Below are positions 1 through 6,463 of a stretch of 6,673 nucleotides of DNA, piece by piece; within the stretch, counting starts at the first letter, position 1, and the number at the start of each line of letters is the position of its first letter. The translations under genes and the position numbers were made by a program. Source of the DNA: Chloroflexota bacterium (GTDB taxonomy: Bacteria > Chloroflexota > Anaerolineae > UBA3071); the NCBI GenBank assembly GCA_014383605.1, contig JACNHM010000256.1, positions 1 to 6,673 on the forward strand. The letters are read 5' to 3'. The notes below the pieces were generated by a model. The model saw only the letters and a program-made list of their open reading frames with translations. It was not told the DNA's origin and did no database searches.

Positions 1-177
1 CAGCCCCTGAGTAGCCAGCATGGCGTTGGCCGCATAGAAGATAGCGTAGTAAGCCCGGTTGATGGCCGAGGCGTAGAAGGCGTTATCCAGGTTGCACGCC
101 GCCACCACGAGCATCTGACGAGCGCGGTCCGCGTAAAGCGCTACTTCACGACGCCGGATATGGGGTTCTTTGGCCAT
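1..177 (-). CDS. HEPN-domain protein, N-terminal 59 codons (cut by window edge)
   Basis: The gene starts with ATG at 177 and stays open to base 1, so only residues 1-59 are visible. Residues 38-54 read AINRAYYAIFYAANAML, the signature helix of the HEPN family (the N[RK]AYY-A-F-AA-A pattern). Before it comes a basic, helical lead (MAKEPHIRRREVALYADRARQ) that fits helix 1. HEPN proteins of this kind are small all-helical cytosolic proteins. Many are RNase toxins paired with a minimal nucleotidyltransferase (MNT) antitoxin, others have no known partner. The RX4-6H catalytic motif would lie to the left of the window, so activity cannot be judged. The start is secure: a strong GGAGGTGAT lies 5 nt upstream and a good promoter lies just before that. 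No MNT gene precedes it here; a partner, if any, would be downstream, outside the window. Family call is fairly sure, role is not. Confidence 0.8.
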   Translation of the reverse strand, partial: MAKEPHIRRREVALYADRARQMLVVAACNLDNAFYASAINRAYYAIFYAANAMLATQGL

Positions 178-182
178 TGGCG

Positions 183-191
183 ATCACCTCC
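183..191 (-). promoter_or_regulatory. Strong ribosome binding site of the HEPN gene
   Basis: On the minus strand the bases read GGAGGTGAT followed by a 5-nt spacer (CGCCA) and ATG. This is a near-complete match to the 16S rRNA tail and is the strongest ribosome site in the window. It fixes the start at 177. Confidence 0.75.
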
Positions 192-203
192 CAACACTTT
201 CGA

Positions 204-232
204 AGTATACAATAACTTGCGGAGAGAGACAA
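204..232 (-). promoter_or_regulatory. Sigma70-type promoter for the HEPN gene
   Basis: On the minus strand there is TTGTCT (227-232; 4 of 6 to TTGACA), a 17-bp spacer, and TATACT (204-209; 5 of 6 to TATAAT). Transcription would start near 197, giving a leader of about 20 nt that contains little more than the ribosome site. The box pair lies just downstream of the inverted-repeat element at 248-322, so the HEPN gene probably forms its own unit rather than the tail of the malQ cluster. Prediction by eye only. Confidence 0.55.
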
Positions 233-247
233 GTCGAAGTGCAGCGG

Positions 248-322
248 TAGGACACGGATTCACGCGAGTAGACGCGGATAGATAGACATAATCAGTGAAA
301 ATCCCTGTTGGTCCGTGTCCTA
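248..322. repeat. Inverted-repeat element, copy 1 (GGACACGGAT family)
   Basis: The ends are an 11-bp perfect inverted repeat, TAGGACACGGA (248-258) and TCCGTGTCCTA (312-322), around a 53-nt middle. The middle keeps a degenerate decamer (GACGCGGATAGA at 271-282) and CAGTGAAAATCC. The same order of words (GGACACGGAT, GACGCGGATAGA, CAGTG, GTCCGTGTCC) recurs at 4850-4935, so these are two copies of one dispersed element. It has no coding content. Short frames across it translate to a stereotyped peptide ending in RVNPCP in both copies, a sign of shared repeat sequence rather than of genes. It could fold as a cruciform or an RNA hairpin; no U-run follows on either strand, so it is not a standard terminator. 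Confidence 0.75.
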
Positions 323-332
323 TTCCCAACTG

Positions 333-347
333 CCCACAACAAGTGGG
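333..347. repeat. Small hairpin downstream of the 265-residue gene
   Basis: CCCAC (333-337) and GTGGG (343-347) pair around AACAA. It lies 60 nt past the stop codon of the unknown gene. The stem is only 5 bp and no U-run follows in the direction of transcription, so I do not call it a terminator. Confidence 0.3.
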
Positions 348-355
348 AAAAGCTC

Positions 356-372
356 ATCCGAAATCCGAAATC
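356..372. repeat. Short heptamer tandem repeat (ATCCGAA, 2.4 units)
   Basis: ATCCGAA occurs twice in tandem followed by ATC. It is short enough to be chance, but it is one of several 7- to 10-base tandem tracts in this window, each of different sequence, and it sits in the same spacer as inverted-repeat copy 1. Confidence 0.4.
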
Positions 373-405
373 TCATGGGATAATGGTCGAGTTGCCTGCA
401 GCCGT

Positions 406-1203
406 TTACCACTCAATGTGGCTCACCTGATCCCACTCGCCGACGCTGCTGTAGACGATGCCGCCCACGAAACCCTGGGCCCGGAACTCGTGGATGTCGA
501 ACTCGTTGGTCAGCGGGATGCCCAGGCCGTGTTCCCGGGCGTAGCGGGAGAAGGCCGCCTCCGGGTTGTAGTTGACGCCGACCGTGTCCCAGGCTTTCTG
601 CCGAATGCCCGCCTCGCCCTCCGGGTATTCCGGCAGTTCTGGTGTTTCAGGCTCTTCGGGCCCCTCTAGCTGGTCGCGGGGCACCGCCTGCCACACTGCA
701 AACGTGCTGATGTGGCGATTCCAGGGCAGGCCGCCGCCCTGCACCACTTCGGCAGGTCCGAAGGGCGCCCAGCACCAGGCGCCAACCTCGTCGAGGTCCG
801 GGGCGTAATGGTTGAAAACGGGGATGTTCGCCCACCCGGAGCCCTGCTTGGTCTCACGCATCGTGTAATCCTCGTAGGCCGAATCGCCGAGCTTGTCGAA
901 CCCGTCCGACCAGAAGATGATGCCCTTGCCCTTGATCGGGTTGCCGTCCACGTCCAGCACCAGGGCAAACAGATTGTGATCTGCCCCAGCGTCGTCGAAG
1001 TAGTCTGGCGCGCCCCAGGGCTTCAGATAGGCGTCGCGAGCCCATTGCGGGCAGCCTCCCGGCAAGTCCGTCGCTTCCCAGGAGCCGTCCCGAGTAGTGA
1101 AAATATCCTTGACCACGTAGACGATGTCCCCCTCCGGGTCGTCGGGACGGTCGTCCAGGGACCGGACAGTGACATTGAACTGATCTACCCATTCGCTGAT
1201 CAT
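406..1203 (-). CDS. Unrecognised two-part protein with an LGFP-like C-terminal end
   Basis: I do not recognise this 265-residue protein as a named gene. It has no signal peptide or membrane helix. Residues 1-175 form an aromatic, Asp/Gly-rich part, with DIVYVVKDIFTTRDGSW at 26-42 and a sandwich-like stretch LVLDVDGNPIKGKGIIFW at 81-98. Residues 179-198 are a Pro/Glu linker (EGPEEPETPELPEYPEGEAG). Residues 199-265 form a second compact domain containing NPEAAFSRYAREHGLGIPLT and then QGFVGGIVYSSVGEW at 243-257. The GLGIPLT...F..GIVY....GEW spacing resembles an LGFP-type repeat, which in other bacteria binds cell-wall or surface ligands; this is a pattern match, not proof. ATG at 1203 follows GGGGGA with 5-6 nt spacing; the stop is TAA. 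It lies 116 bp after the GH13 gene on the same strand and may share its transcript. Surface, phage-derived or ligand-binding roles are all possible. That it is a real gene is well supported. Confidence 0.8.
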   Translation of the reverse strand: MISEWVDQFNVTVRSLDDRPDDPEGDIVYVVKDIFTTRDGSWEATDLPGGCPQWARDAYLKPWGAPDYFDDAGADHNLFALVLDVDGNPIKGKGIIFWSDGFDKLGDSAYEDYTMRETKQGSGWANIPVFNHYAPDLDEVGAWCWAPFGPAEVVQGGGLPWNRHISTFAVWQAVPRDQLEGPEEPETPELPEYPEGEAGIRQKAWDTVGVNYNPEAAFSRYAREHGLGIPLTNEFDIHEFRAQGFVGGIVYSSVGEWDQVSHIEW

Positions 1204-1319
1204 GATTTTCCCCCATTCATTTCACGTCATGATTGTCTGCAGCGCTTCCCGATGTGGGACGCCACTACGTTGAACGACCGATTTGCCACGATTCAGCACC
1301 AGTTGCGACTGAAGGCTGC
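1204..1319. other. Spacer between the GH13 gene and the 265-residue gene
   Basis: This 116-bp gap holds the weak ribosome site of the downstream gene (minus strand GGGGGAAAATC before ATG 1203). I see no terminator hairpin with a U-run after the GH13 stop (TAG at 1320-1322) and no convincing -35/-10 pair, which is compatible with read-through from the GH13 gene. Confidence 0.4.
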
Positions 1320-4300
1320 CTATTTCGCGGCTTCCAGTAATTTGCCGACTTGATAGCCGGACTCTTCCTCGGCCTGCTGTAGGTGCTTCACTACGTCGTC
1401 GCAGGCGGCGATCTCTTCGGCTACCTCATTTGCCGTACGATGAGGATCGGTGCTGATCTGTACCGTCGCCACCCGCAGCATCCAGTCCAGCAGTTGGTCG
1501 AAGGCTTCTTTGTTGAACCACAGGACGTCCCGGTAGCGGTTGATTTGCAGGAATTGCTGCACATCGCCGTCTCGCAGCCAGGTCTCCAGCACCCGATGGG
1601 CCTGGGGCCGGCGGCCAGGAGCCGCTTCTGCAGAGGCAAACCAGCGCTGGTGCGTGATGAGTGATTTGATCAGCGTGACCGCCCACCAGGCCGCCTCCTC
1701 GTCCAGTCCAAAGTCTTGCAGCGCGCCGGCGACGATGCGGCCCAGCAGCCATTCGTCCAGCCAACTGCGGCTGCGCTCGGCGTAGCCTTCCTCGCTGACC
1801 ACCTTGCCCAGTGCGTGGGTGAACAGCCAGCCGAACAGGGTGCCCCAGGATTCGATTGCGGATTGCGGATTGCGGATTGCGGATTGGATGATTGGCGATC
1901 TGCAATCTGCAATTTGCAATTGTAGAACAGCTTCCAATTTGTGGCGCATCTCCTGGGCGATGGCCATCTCGTCTCCAGCGCCTTGGGTAAGGCTCTTGAT
2001 CTCGCGCAGCAGGTGAACTGTCTTCTGCTCAACTTCTTCCATGAGTTGCGCATCAAACTCGCCACCGGGTTCGGGCACGCAGGCATCCATCAGTCGGCGG
2101 AATACACTCGCGTTGACCAGTTCCTTGAAGGGATGGTGCACCGGCTGCAGGAAGACCTCCCGCAGGGCCTCTTCGATGCTGGGCACGCCGCGCCCGTTCA
2201 GGTAGGCCGCCAGATGACCGTATTGATGCCACTCGTTGTCCTGTACCTCGCGGAAGTCCAGGAAGACGTGGCATTTGTAGGCGACCAGTTCCACGTACAG
2301 GCCGTTCTCGCACAGTTCCTTGCTGTTGCGGATGTACTCCAGGCCGGTGACGTGGTCGCGGAAGATGCAGAAGGTGTTTGCATCGTTGTGCAGTCCCAGG
2401 CCCTCTCCCAGGGTTTTCTGGACTGGCATCCGATCACCGCTGTCCCCGACCTTGACGGAATAGGCCACTGAGGTTTTCACCCAGCCCCGCGCCGTGGCGA
2501 ACTTGTTGTGATAGACCACCAGCGCCCGTTGGTCGCCGGCGCGGTTGGAATAGGCAAACACATCCTCGTTGACGTGACCTTCCGGCGTGAAGAAGTCGTA
2601 GAACAAGAAATGCTCCACCTCGGCGAAGAGGTGGCGGCGGTGCAGCAGCGGGAAGACCTCCCGCTCGTGCCGCTCCACCAGATAGCCGTCGGGCCACTCG
2701 TCCCAGTAGGCCCGCCGGTATTCCATGCCGTACTTCTCGGCGAAGCCCTCGACCTGGCCGTGGCCGAACATGGGCAGCCCCGGCAGGGTGGCCATCATGG
2801 TGCAGATGCCGAAGTACTTGTCGCCCTTGCCGAACTGGGCCACGGCGGTCTCCTCGTCGGGGTTGTTCATGAAGTTGACGTAACGCTTGAGCACCTCCGG
2901 ATCGAACTCCAGCGTGTTCTTCATGACCGAGCGGTACTTGGTATTGTCCTCGTCCCGCAGCATGTTCATGAAGGCGGAGTTGTAGACGCGGTGCATGCCC
3001 AGCGTGCGCACGAAGTAGCCTTCCAGCAGCCAGAAGGCCTCGGCCAGCAGCAGCGCGTCCGGCGCTTCGGCGGCCACGCGATCCACCACCTCGCGCCAGA
3101 ACTCGGCGGGCATGGCGGCGTCGAACTGCGCTCGGGTCAGGCCGTGCTCGGCCCGCGTGGGGATGGCCCCGCCGCTGCCCGGCTCCGGAAACCACAGCCG
3201 CTGGAAGTGCTTCTTGGCCAGGGTCATGGCGGCGTCGAAGCGGATGATGGGGAACTGGCGGGCCACGTGCAGGATGGTCTGGATCACCGCCTCCCGCGCC
3301 TCGGGGTTGAGGTAGTTCAACTGGGCGGTGTCGTTCCAGGGCATGGAGGTGCCGTCGTTGCCGTGGTAGATGTACGTCTCGCTGCCCGTCCAGCGGTCCC
3401 GCCGTTGGAACACCACCGCGGCGTCGCTGCGGTCGTAGTAGTGGTCTTCGATGAAGATGCCCACCCGCTCGTCCTCGGAGAGGTCGGGGCCGTTGAAGCT
3501 GTAAGCCGGGAAGGGGCTGTAGTCCAGCGAGACGAACCAGTCGGGATGTTCGACCACCCAGCGGGAATAGATGCCCACGTGGTTGGGCACCATGTCGCTG
3601 GCCAGCCGGATGCCGCGCTGCCAGGCGCGATCTTTCAGGTTCTGATAGGCCGCTTCGCCGCCCAGGTCGGCGGCGATGACGTAATCGTACAGGGAGTAGG
3701 CCGAGGCCACGGCCTCCGGATTGCCCATGATCTGCTTGATGCGCCTGGAGGCCGAGCTGCGCTCCCAGAGGCCGATCAGCCACAGGCCGCTGAAGCCCCA
3801 GCGGGCCAGGGTGTCCAGTTCCTCGTCGGGGATCTGATCCAACCGGCTGATGGGGCGGCGGTGCTTCTTGGAAAGCTGATCCAGCCACACGTAGGCGTTC
3901 CTGGCCATCAGCACCAGGCTGGGCATCCAGTGGCGGTCGCGGCTGAAGCGCTCTGGTTCCAGTTCCAGGCCGGTGAAATCCACCACCCGCGCCGGGCCGG
4001 GCCCCAGGAAGGTGGCTTTTTCCTCTTCGCTGATCAGGTCGAGGCTGCTGAGCAGGCGGTACAGGGTGCGGCCCAGCAGGGAGCCCCAGTGCTCGCGGAT
4101 GTATTCCAGTTGGCCGGACAGGGAATGGGGCACGGCGGTGGCCGGGCTGCGCAGCATGTCCACCAGGTTCTGGCCCTCGGGGCCGAACGGGGGCTGGGTC
4201 TCGAAGAGGTCGTGCAGGCTGGCGGCGATCTGGGCGTAGGCGGTGTCCTTTTCCAGCGCAGTGTCGTCGAACAGCTCGCCGAAGGGCGAGAAGGCCGGGT

Positions 4301-4817
4301 TCACGTTGGCCAGCCAGAGCATGATCAGCTCTTCCAGAACGAGCTGACGGTGAGGAACGCCGGCGGTTTCGCCCGCCAGGTAGTCTTCGGCAGGGATTTC
4401 CCGCCGGTAGACGGCCACGGGAGGGAATTCGTCCACAAACCGGCGCAGGGCGGCGTCCACCGCTTCCTCACCGAGCTCGTCATTGAGCCACGCCAGCGCC
4501 TGCGCGGTGGCCTCCGGGTTTCTTTGCTCACGGTACAGGCCCACCACCAGGTGCAGGATCTCGTCAATCAGCCCCATGGCGTTGATCTGGCCGGCCCTCA
4601 CGGCCCGCTCCGGGAAGTTGACCACGTCTCGCTTTTCGTTCATGCGCTGGGCGAACAGCCGCGTGGCGTGGAAGTTGGCGAAGATCACATCGCCGGTGAG
4701 GGCGAACAGGGTTTCATCGAACTGGTAGCGATCCCGCGCCGCACGGGAGATGTGGAATTCCATCTGTGGTTCCAGCGTTGTTTCCGTTGTGGTTCTTCTT
4801 CTGTAGTCGTTCAGCAT
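1320..4817 (-). CDS. GH13 alpha-amylase-family protein, very long, intracellular
   Basis: Numbering here counts from the upstream GTG at 4856 (1,178 residues). GH13 conserved regions are all found: I, DMVPNH at 421-426; II, IIRFDAAMTL with nucleophile D541; III, LLLAEAF with acid/base E606; IV, NFMNNPDEE with D667. In region IV the usual His before the Asp is Pro. The barrel spans about 310-755 and a beta-rich domain follows to about 870. A largely helical N-terminal part (32-300) and a helical C-terminal part (900-1178) are not standard amylase domains. Common GH13 enzymes have 450-700 residues. There is no signal peptide, so it should act in the cytosol on maltodextrin or glycogen; hydrolase and transferase are both possible. 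Start is uncertain: ATG 4817 has AGAGGA 3 nt upstream; ATG 4829, ATG 4763 and GTG 4856 are alternatives, and the GTG lies inside a repeat element. An in-frame repeat adds residues 979-1001. Confidence 0.88.
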   Translation of the reverse strand: MLNDYRRRTTTETTLEPQMEFHISRAARDRYQFDETLFALTGDVIFANFHATRLFAQRMNEKRDVVNFPERAVRAGQINAMGLIDEILHLVVGLYREQRNPEATAQALAWLNDELGEEAVDAALRRFVDEFPPVAVYRREIPAEDYLAGETAGVPHRQLVLEELIMLWLANVNPAFSPFGELFDDTALEKDTAYAQIAASLHDLFETQPPFGPEGQNLVDMLRSPATAVPHSLSGQLEYIREHWGSLLGRTLYRLLSSLDLISEEEKATFLGPGPARVVDFTGLELEPERFSRDRHWMPSLVLMARNAYVWLDQLSKKHRRPISRLDQIPDEELDTLARWGFSGLWLIGLWERSSASRRIKQIMGNPEAVASAYSLYDYVIAADLGGEAAYQNLKDRAWQRGIRLASDMVPNHVGIYSRWVVEHPDWFVSLDYSPFPAYSFNGPDLSEDERVGIFIEDHYYDRSDAAVVFQRRDRWTGSETYIYHGNDGTSMPWNDTAQLNYLNPEAREAVIQTILHVARQFPIIRFDAAMTLAKKHFQRLWFPEPGSGGAIPTRAEHGLTRAQFDAAMPAEFWREVVDRVAAEAPDALLLAEAFWLLEGYFVRTLGMHRVYNSAFMNMLRDEDNTKYRSVMKNTLEFDPEVLKRYVNFMNNPDEETAVAQFGKGDKYFGICTMMATLPGLPMFGHGQVEGFAEKYGMEYRRAYWDEWPDGYLVERHEREVFPLLHRRHLFAEVEHFLFYDFFTPEGHVNEDVFAYSNRAGDQRALVVYHNKFATARGWVKTSVAYSVKVGDSGDRMPVQKTLGEGLGLHNDANTFCIFRDHVTGLEYIRNSKELCENGLYVELVAYKCHVFLDFREVQDNEWHQYGHLAAYLNGRGVPSIEEALREVFLQPVHHPFKELVNASVFRRLMDACVPEPGGEFDAQLMEEVEQKTVHLLREIKSLTQGAGDEMAIAQEMRHKLEAVLQLQIADCRSPIIQSAIRNPQSAIESWGTLFGWLFTHALGKVVSEEGYAERSRSWLDEWLLGRIVAGALQDFGLDEEAAWWAVTLIKSLITHQRWFASAEAAPGRRPQAHRVLETWLRDGDVQQFLQINRYRDVLWFNKEAFDQLLDWMLRVATVQISTDPHRTANEVAEEIAACDDVVKHLQQAEEESGYQVGKLLEAAK
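1854..1922. repeat. Heptamer tandem and inverted repeat inserted in the GH13 gene
   Basis: Four exact GATTGCG units (1854-1881) and a partial fifth are followed by GATGATTGGCGATCT and then three GCAATYT-like heptamers (1902-1922), which are the inverse complement of the first array with a few changes. The tract can fold back on itself. It is 69 bp, exactly 23 codons, and on the minus strand reads LQIADCRSPII then QSAIRNPQSAI, low-complexity peptide unlike its flanks. It lies between two helical stretches of the GH13 C-terminal part, where an added loop would be tolerated. There are no unique spacers, so it is not a CRISPR array. Confidence 0.85.
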
Positions 4818-4849
4818 GTGTCCTCTCATCTCTAACGCTCTTCCTGAAT

Positions 4850-4935
4850 GGGACACGGATTGACACGGATTGACACGGATGGACGCGGATAGAAACGAAT
4901 CTCAGTCAGTGTTCTTCCGTGTTTGTCCGTGTCCC
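4850..4935. repeat. Inverted-repeat element, copy 2, overlapping the malQ 3' end
   Basis: The left arm begins with four decamers in tandem (GGACACGGAT, TGACACGGAT, TGACACGGAT, GGACGCGGAT; 4851-4890). GGGACACGGA (4850-4859) is a perfect inverse of TCCGTGTCCC (4926-4935), and after a 3-nt mismatch ACACGGA (4863-4869) pairs with TCCGTGT (4916-4922). It is the same family as 248-322. It fills most of the gap between malQ and the GH13 gene and extends 28 bp into malQ, where it encodes the last residues and the stop codon. As RNA it would fold between the two genes and could affect mRNA processing or downstream translation; that is inference. Confidence 0.8.
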
Positions 4936-6441
4936 TGATTCCGGCGCTCGCCCGTAGAGCTCGCTGATCTCGGCCAGGTGGTCGGCGATGTCGCCGGTGA
5001 GCATGTCCGGCGTGTAGCGCCACTGCCAGTTGCCGCTGGGCCGGCTGGGGTAGTTCATGCGCGCCTTGGTGCCCAGTCGCATCAGGTCTGGCATGGGGGC
5101 GATGGCCATGTCGGCCACGGAGGCGTAGGCCAGGCGGATCAGATCCCAGGCCACATCGCGGGCGTCCCGCGCCAGATAGCGGCGCAGGTGATCTCGTTCT
5201 TCTTCAGTGGTGGAGTTGTACCAGCCGGTGGTGGTGTCGTTGTCGTGCGTGCCGGTGTAGACGACAGAGTTCGGTGCGAAGTTGTGCGGCAGGAAGTTGC
5301 TGTTGCGCTCGCCGCCAAAGGCGAACTGCAGGATCTTCATGCCCGGAAAGCCGAAACGGTCACGCATCTCCTCCACCTCCGGCGTGATCACGCCCAGGTC
5401 TTCGGCGATGATCGGCAATTGCCCCAGCGCCTCTTCCATGGCTCGGAAGAAGGGCACACCGGGCCCCTTGACCCAGCGGCCGACGACGGCGGTGGGCTCC
5501 TCGGCGGGGATCTCCCAGTAGCCCTCGAAGCCCCGGAAGTGGTCGAGCCGCACGATGTCCACCTGGGTCAGGAGCATGCGCATGCGGGCGGCCCACCAGG
5601 CGTAGCCGTCCAGGGCCATGCGCTCCCAGCGGTACAGCGGGTTGCCCCAGCGCTGTCCGGTCTCGCTGAAGTAGTCAGGCGGCACGCCGGCGACCACCGC
5701 AGGCCCGCCATCCTCCTTCAGGTAGAAGAGTTCCTGATGGGCCCACACGTCGGCGCTGTCGAAAGCCACGAAGATGGGCACGTCGCCGATGATGCGGATG
5801 GAGCGCTCGTTGGCGTAGCGCTTGAGTTCCAGCCATTGCTGGAAGAAGAGGAATTGCTGGAATTTGTGCAGGGTGACCTGGTCGGCCAGTTGCTGCGACC
5901 AGCGGGCCATGGCTGTTGCTTCCCGCAGGGCGATGTCGCGGGGCCAGGTGTTCCAGACGCCGCCGTGCTGGTGCATGTGGTAGGTCTTGAGGGCCATGAA
6001 GAGGGCGAAATCGTCCAGCCAGGCGGCCTGCTCGGCGCAGAAGCGGGCGCAGGCCTCCCGCTGCTCGGCTGTGCCGTGGGCTTGAAAATGGGCGTAGGCG
6101 CTGCGGAGCAGGCCGTTTTTGTAGGCGATGACCGGGCCGTAGTCCACGCGCTGCGCCGGGAAATCGGGGACGTCCTGCACGGCCGCGGCGGGCAAGAAGC
6201 CCTCCCGCACCAAGCGGTCGGGGCTGATCAGCAGCGGGTTGCCGGCGAAGGCGGAGAAGCTCTGATAGGGCGAATCGCCGTAGCCGGTGGGGCCCAGCGG
6301 CAGCACCTGCCAGAGGCTCTGCTTGCTCTGGACCAGGAAGTCAACGAAATCATAAGCCGCGTCACCCAGGTCGCCGATGCCGTAGCGGCCGGGGAGGGAA
6401 GTGGGGTGTAGCAGCACACCGCCGGAACGGGGGAAACGCAT
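4906..6441 (-). CDS. malQ: 4-alpha-glucanotransferase (amylomaltase, GH77)
   Basis: The 511-residue protein is a bacterial MalQ of the short type, close in length to Thermus amylomaltase (about 500) and lacking the N-terminal extension of E. coli MalQ. It transfers maltodextrin segments between alpha-1,4-glucans, releasing glucose, in the cytosol. Visible landmarks are the N-terminal GGVLLHPTSLPG (7-18), WQVLPLGPTGYGDSPYQS (44-61), GDVPIFV (219-225), GVPPDYFSETGQRWGNPLY (252-270), nucleophile D300 in VRLDHFRGF, acid/base E347 in IIAEDLG, and D400 in THDNDTTTGW. All catalytic positions are present. ATG 6441 is preceded by GGAGG with a 10-nt gap, slightly long, and the conserved domain begins at once, so the start is right. 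The last nine residues (503-511) and the TGA come from the repeat element at 4850-4935. The GH13 gene follows on the same strand, so the two probably work together on maltodextrins. Confidence 0.96.
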   Translation of the reverse strand: MRFPRSGGVLLHPTSLPGRYGIGDLGDAAYDFVDFLVQSKQSLWQVLPLGPTGYGDSPYQSFSAFAGNPLLISPDRLVREGFLPAAAVQDVPDFPAQRVDYGPVIAYKNGLLRSAYAHFQAHGTAEQREACARFCAEQAAWLDDFALFMALKTYHMHQHGGVWNTWPRDIALREATAMARWSQQLADQVTLHKFQQFLFFQQWLELKRYANERSIRIIGDVPIFVAFDSADVWAHQELFYLKEDGGPAVVAGVPPDYFSETGQRWGNPLYRWERMALDGYAWWAARMRMLLTQVDIVRLDHFRGFEGYWEIPAEEPTAVVGRWVKGPGVPFFRAMEEALGQLPIIAEDLGVITPEVEEMRDRFGFPGMKILQFAFGGERNSNFLPHNFAPNSVVYTGTHDNDTTTGWYNSTTEEERDHLRRYLARDARDVAWDLIRLAYASVADMAIAPMPDLMRLGTKARMNYPSRPSGNWQWRYTPDMLTGDIADHLAEISELYGRAPESGTRTNTEEH

Positions 6442-6451
6442 GGCTCAATCG

Positions 6452-6456
6452 CCTCC
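6452..6456 (-). promoter_or_regulatory. Ribosome binding site of malQ
   Basis: GGAGG on the minus strand stands 10 nt before the malQ ATG. The spacing is longer than usual, but no other start in frame has a better site and the family's first conserved residues follow immediately. Confidence 0.55.
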
Positions 6457-6463
6457 ACAAGGG

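Noticed and set aside
141..329. Short minus-strand frame across inverted-repeat copy 1
   Set aside because: Its peptide is translation of the repeat (STRVNPCP) and it overlaps the HEPN start in another frame; the second repeat copy gives a near-identical peptide, so the similarity is due to the element.
333..347. Rho-independent terminator for the 265-residue gene
   Set aside because: The stem is 5 bp and there is no U-run after it on the minus strand.
1235..1319. Possible degenerate REP-like tract containing GTTGCGACTGAAG
   Set aside because: It looked like a familiar repeat word, but there is only one copy here and the inverted partner is too imperfect to support a call.
712..1353. A 213-codon plus-strand frame opposite the 265-residue gene
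   Set aside because: No motif or ribosome site; the minus-strand frame has better composition, a domain-linker-domain layout and fits the gene order.
1854..1922. CRISPR-like array
   Set aside because: Units are 7 bases in direct contact, with no spacers.
2508..4835. A 775-codon open frame on the plus strand opposite the GH13 gene
   Set aside because: It lies fully antisense to a gene with clear GH13 motifs, its translation is Val/Gly/His/Gln-rich with no recognisable domain, and long open antisense frames are expected at this G+C.
4818..4856. GTG at 4856 as the true start of the GH13 gene
   Set aside because: It lies within the inverted-repeat element with no good ribosome site, and a later ATG (4817, preceded by AGAGGA, or 4763) is more natural; it cannot be fully excluded.
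4832..5023. Short minus-strand frame across inverted-repeat copy 2
   Set aside because: It overlaps malQ in another frame and its tail (SIRVNPCP) is repeat-derived.
4978..6411. A 477-codon open frame on the plus strand opposite malQ
   Set aside because: It is antisense to malQ with the same biased composition and no motif; a shadow of malQ codon use.
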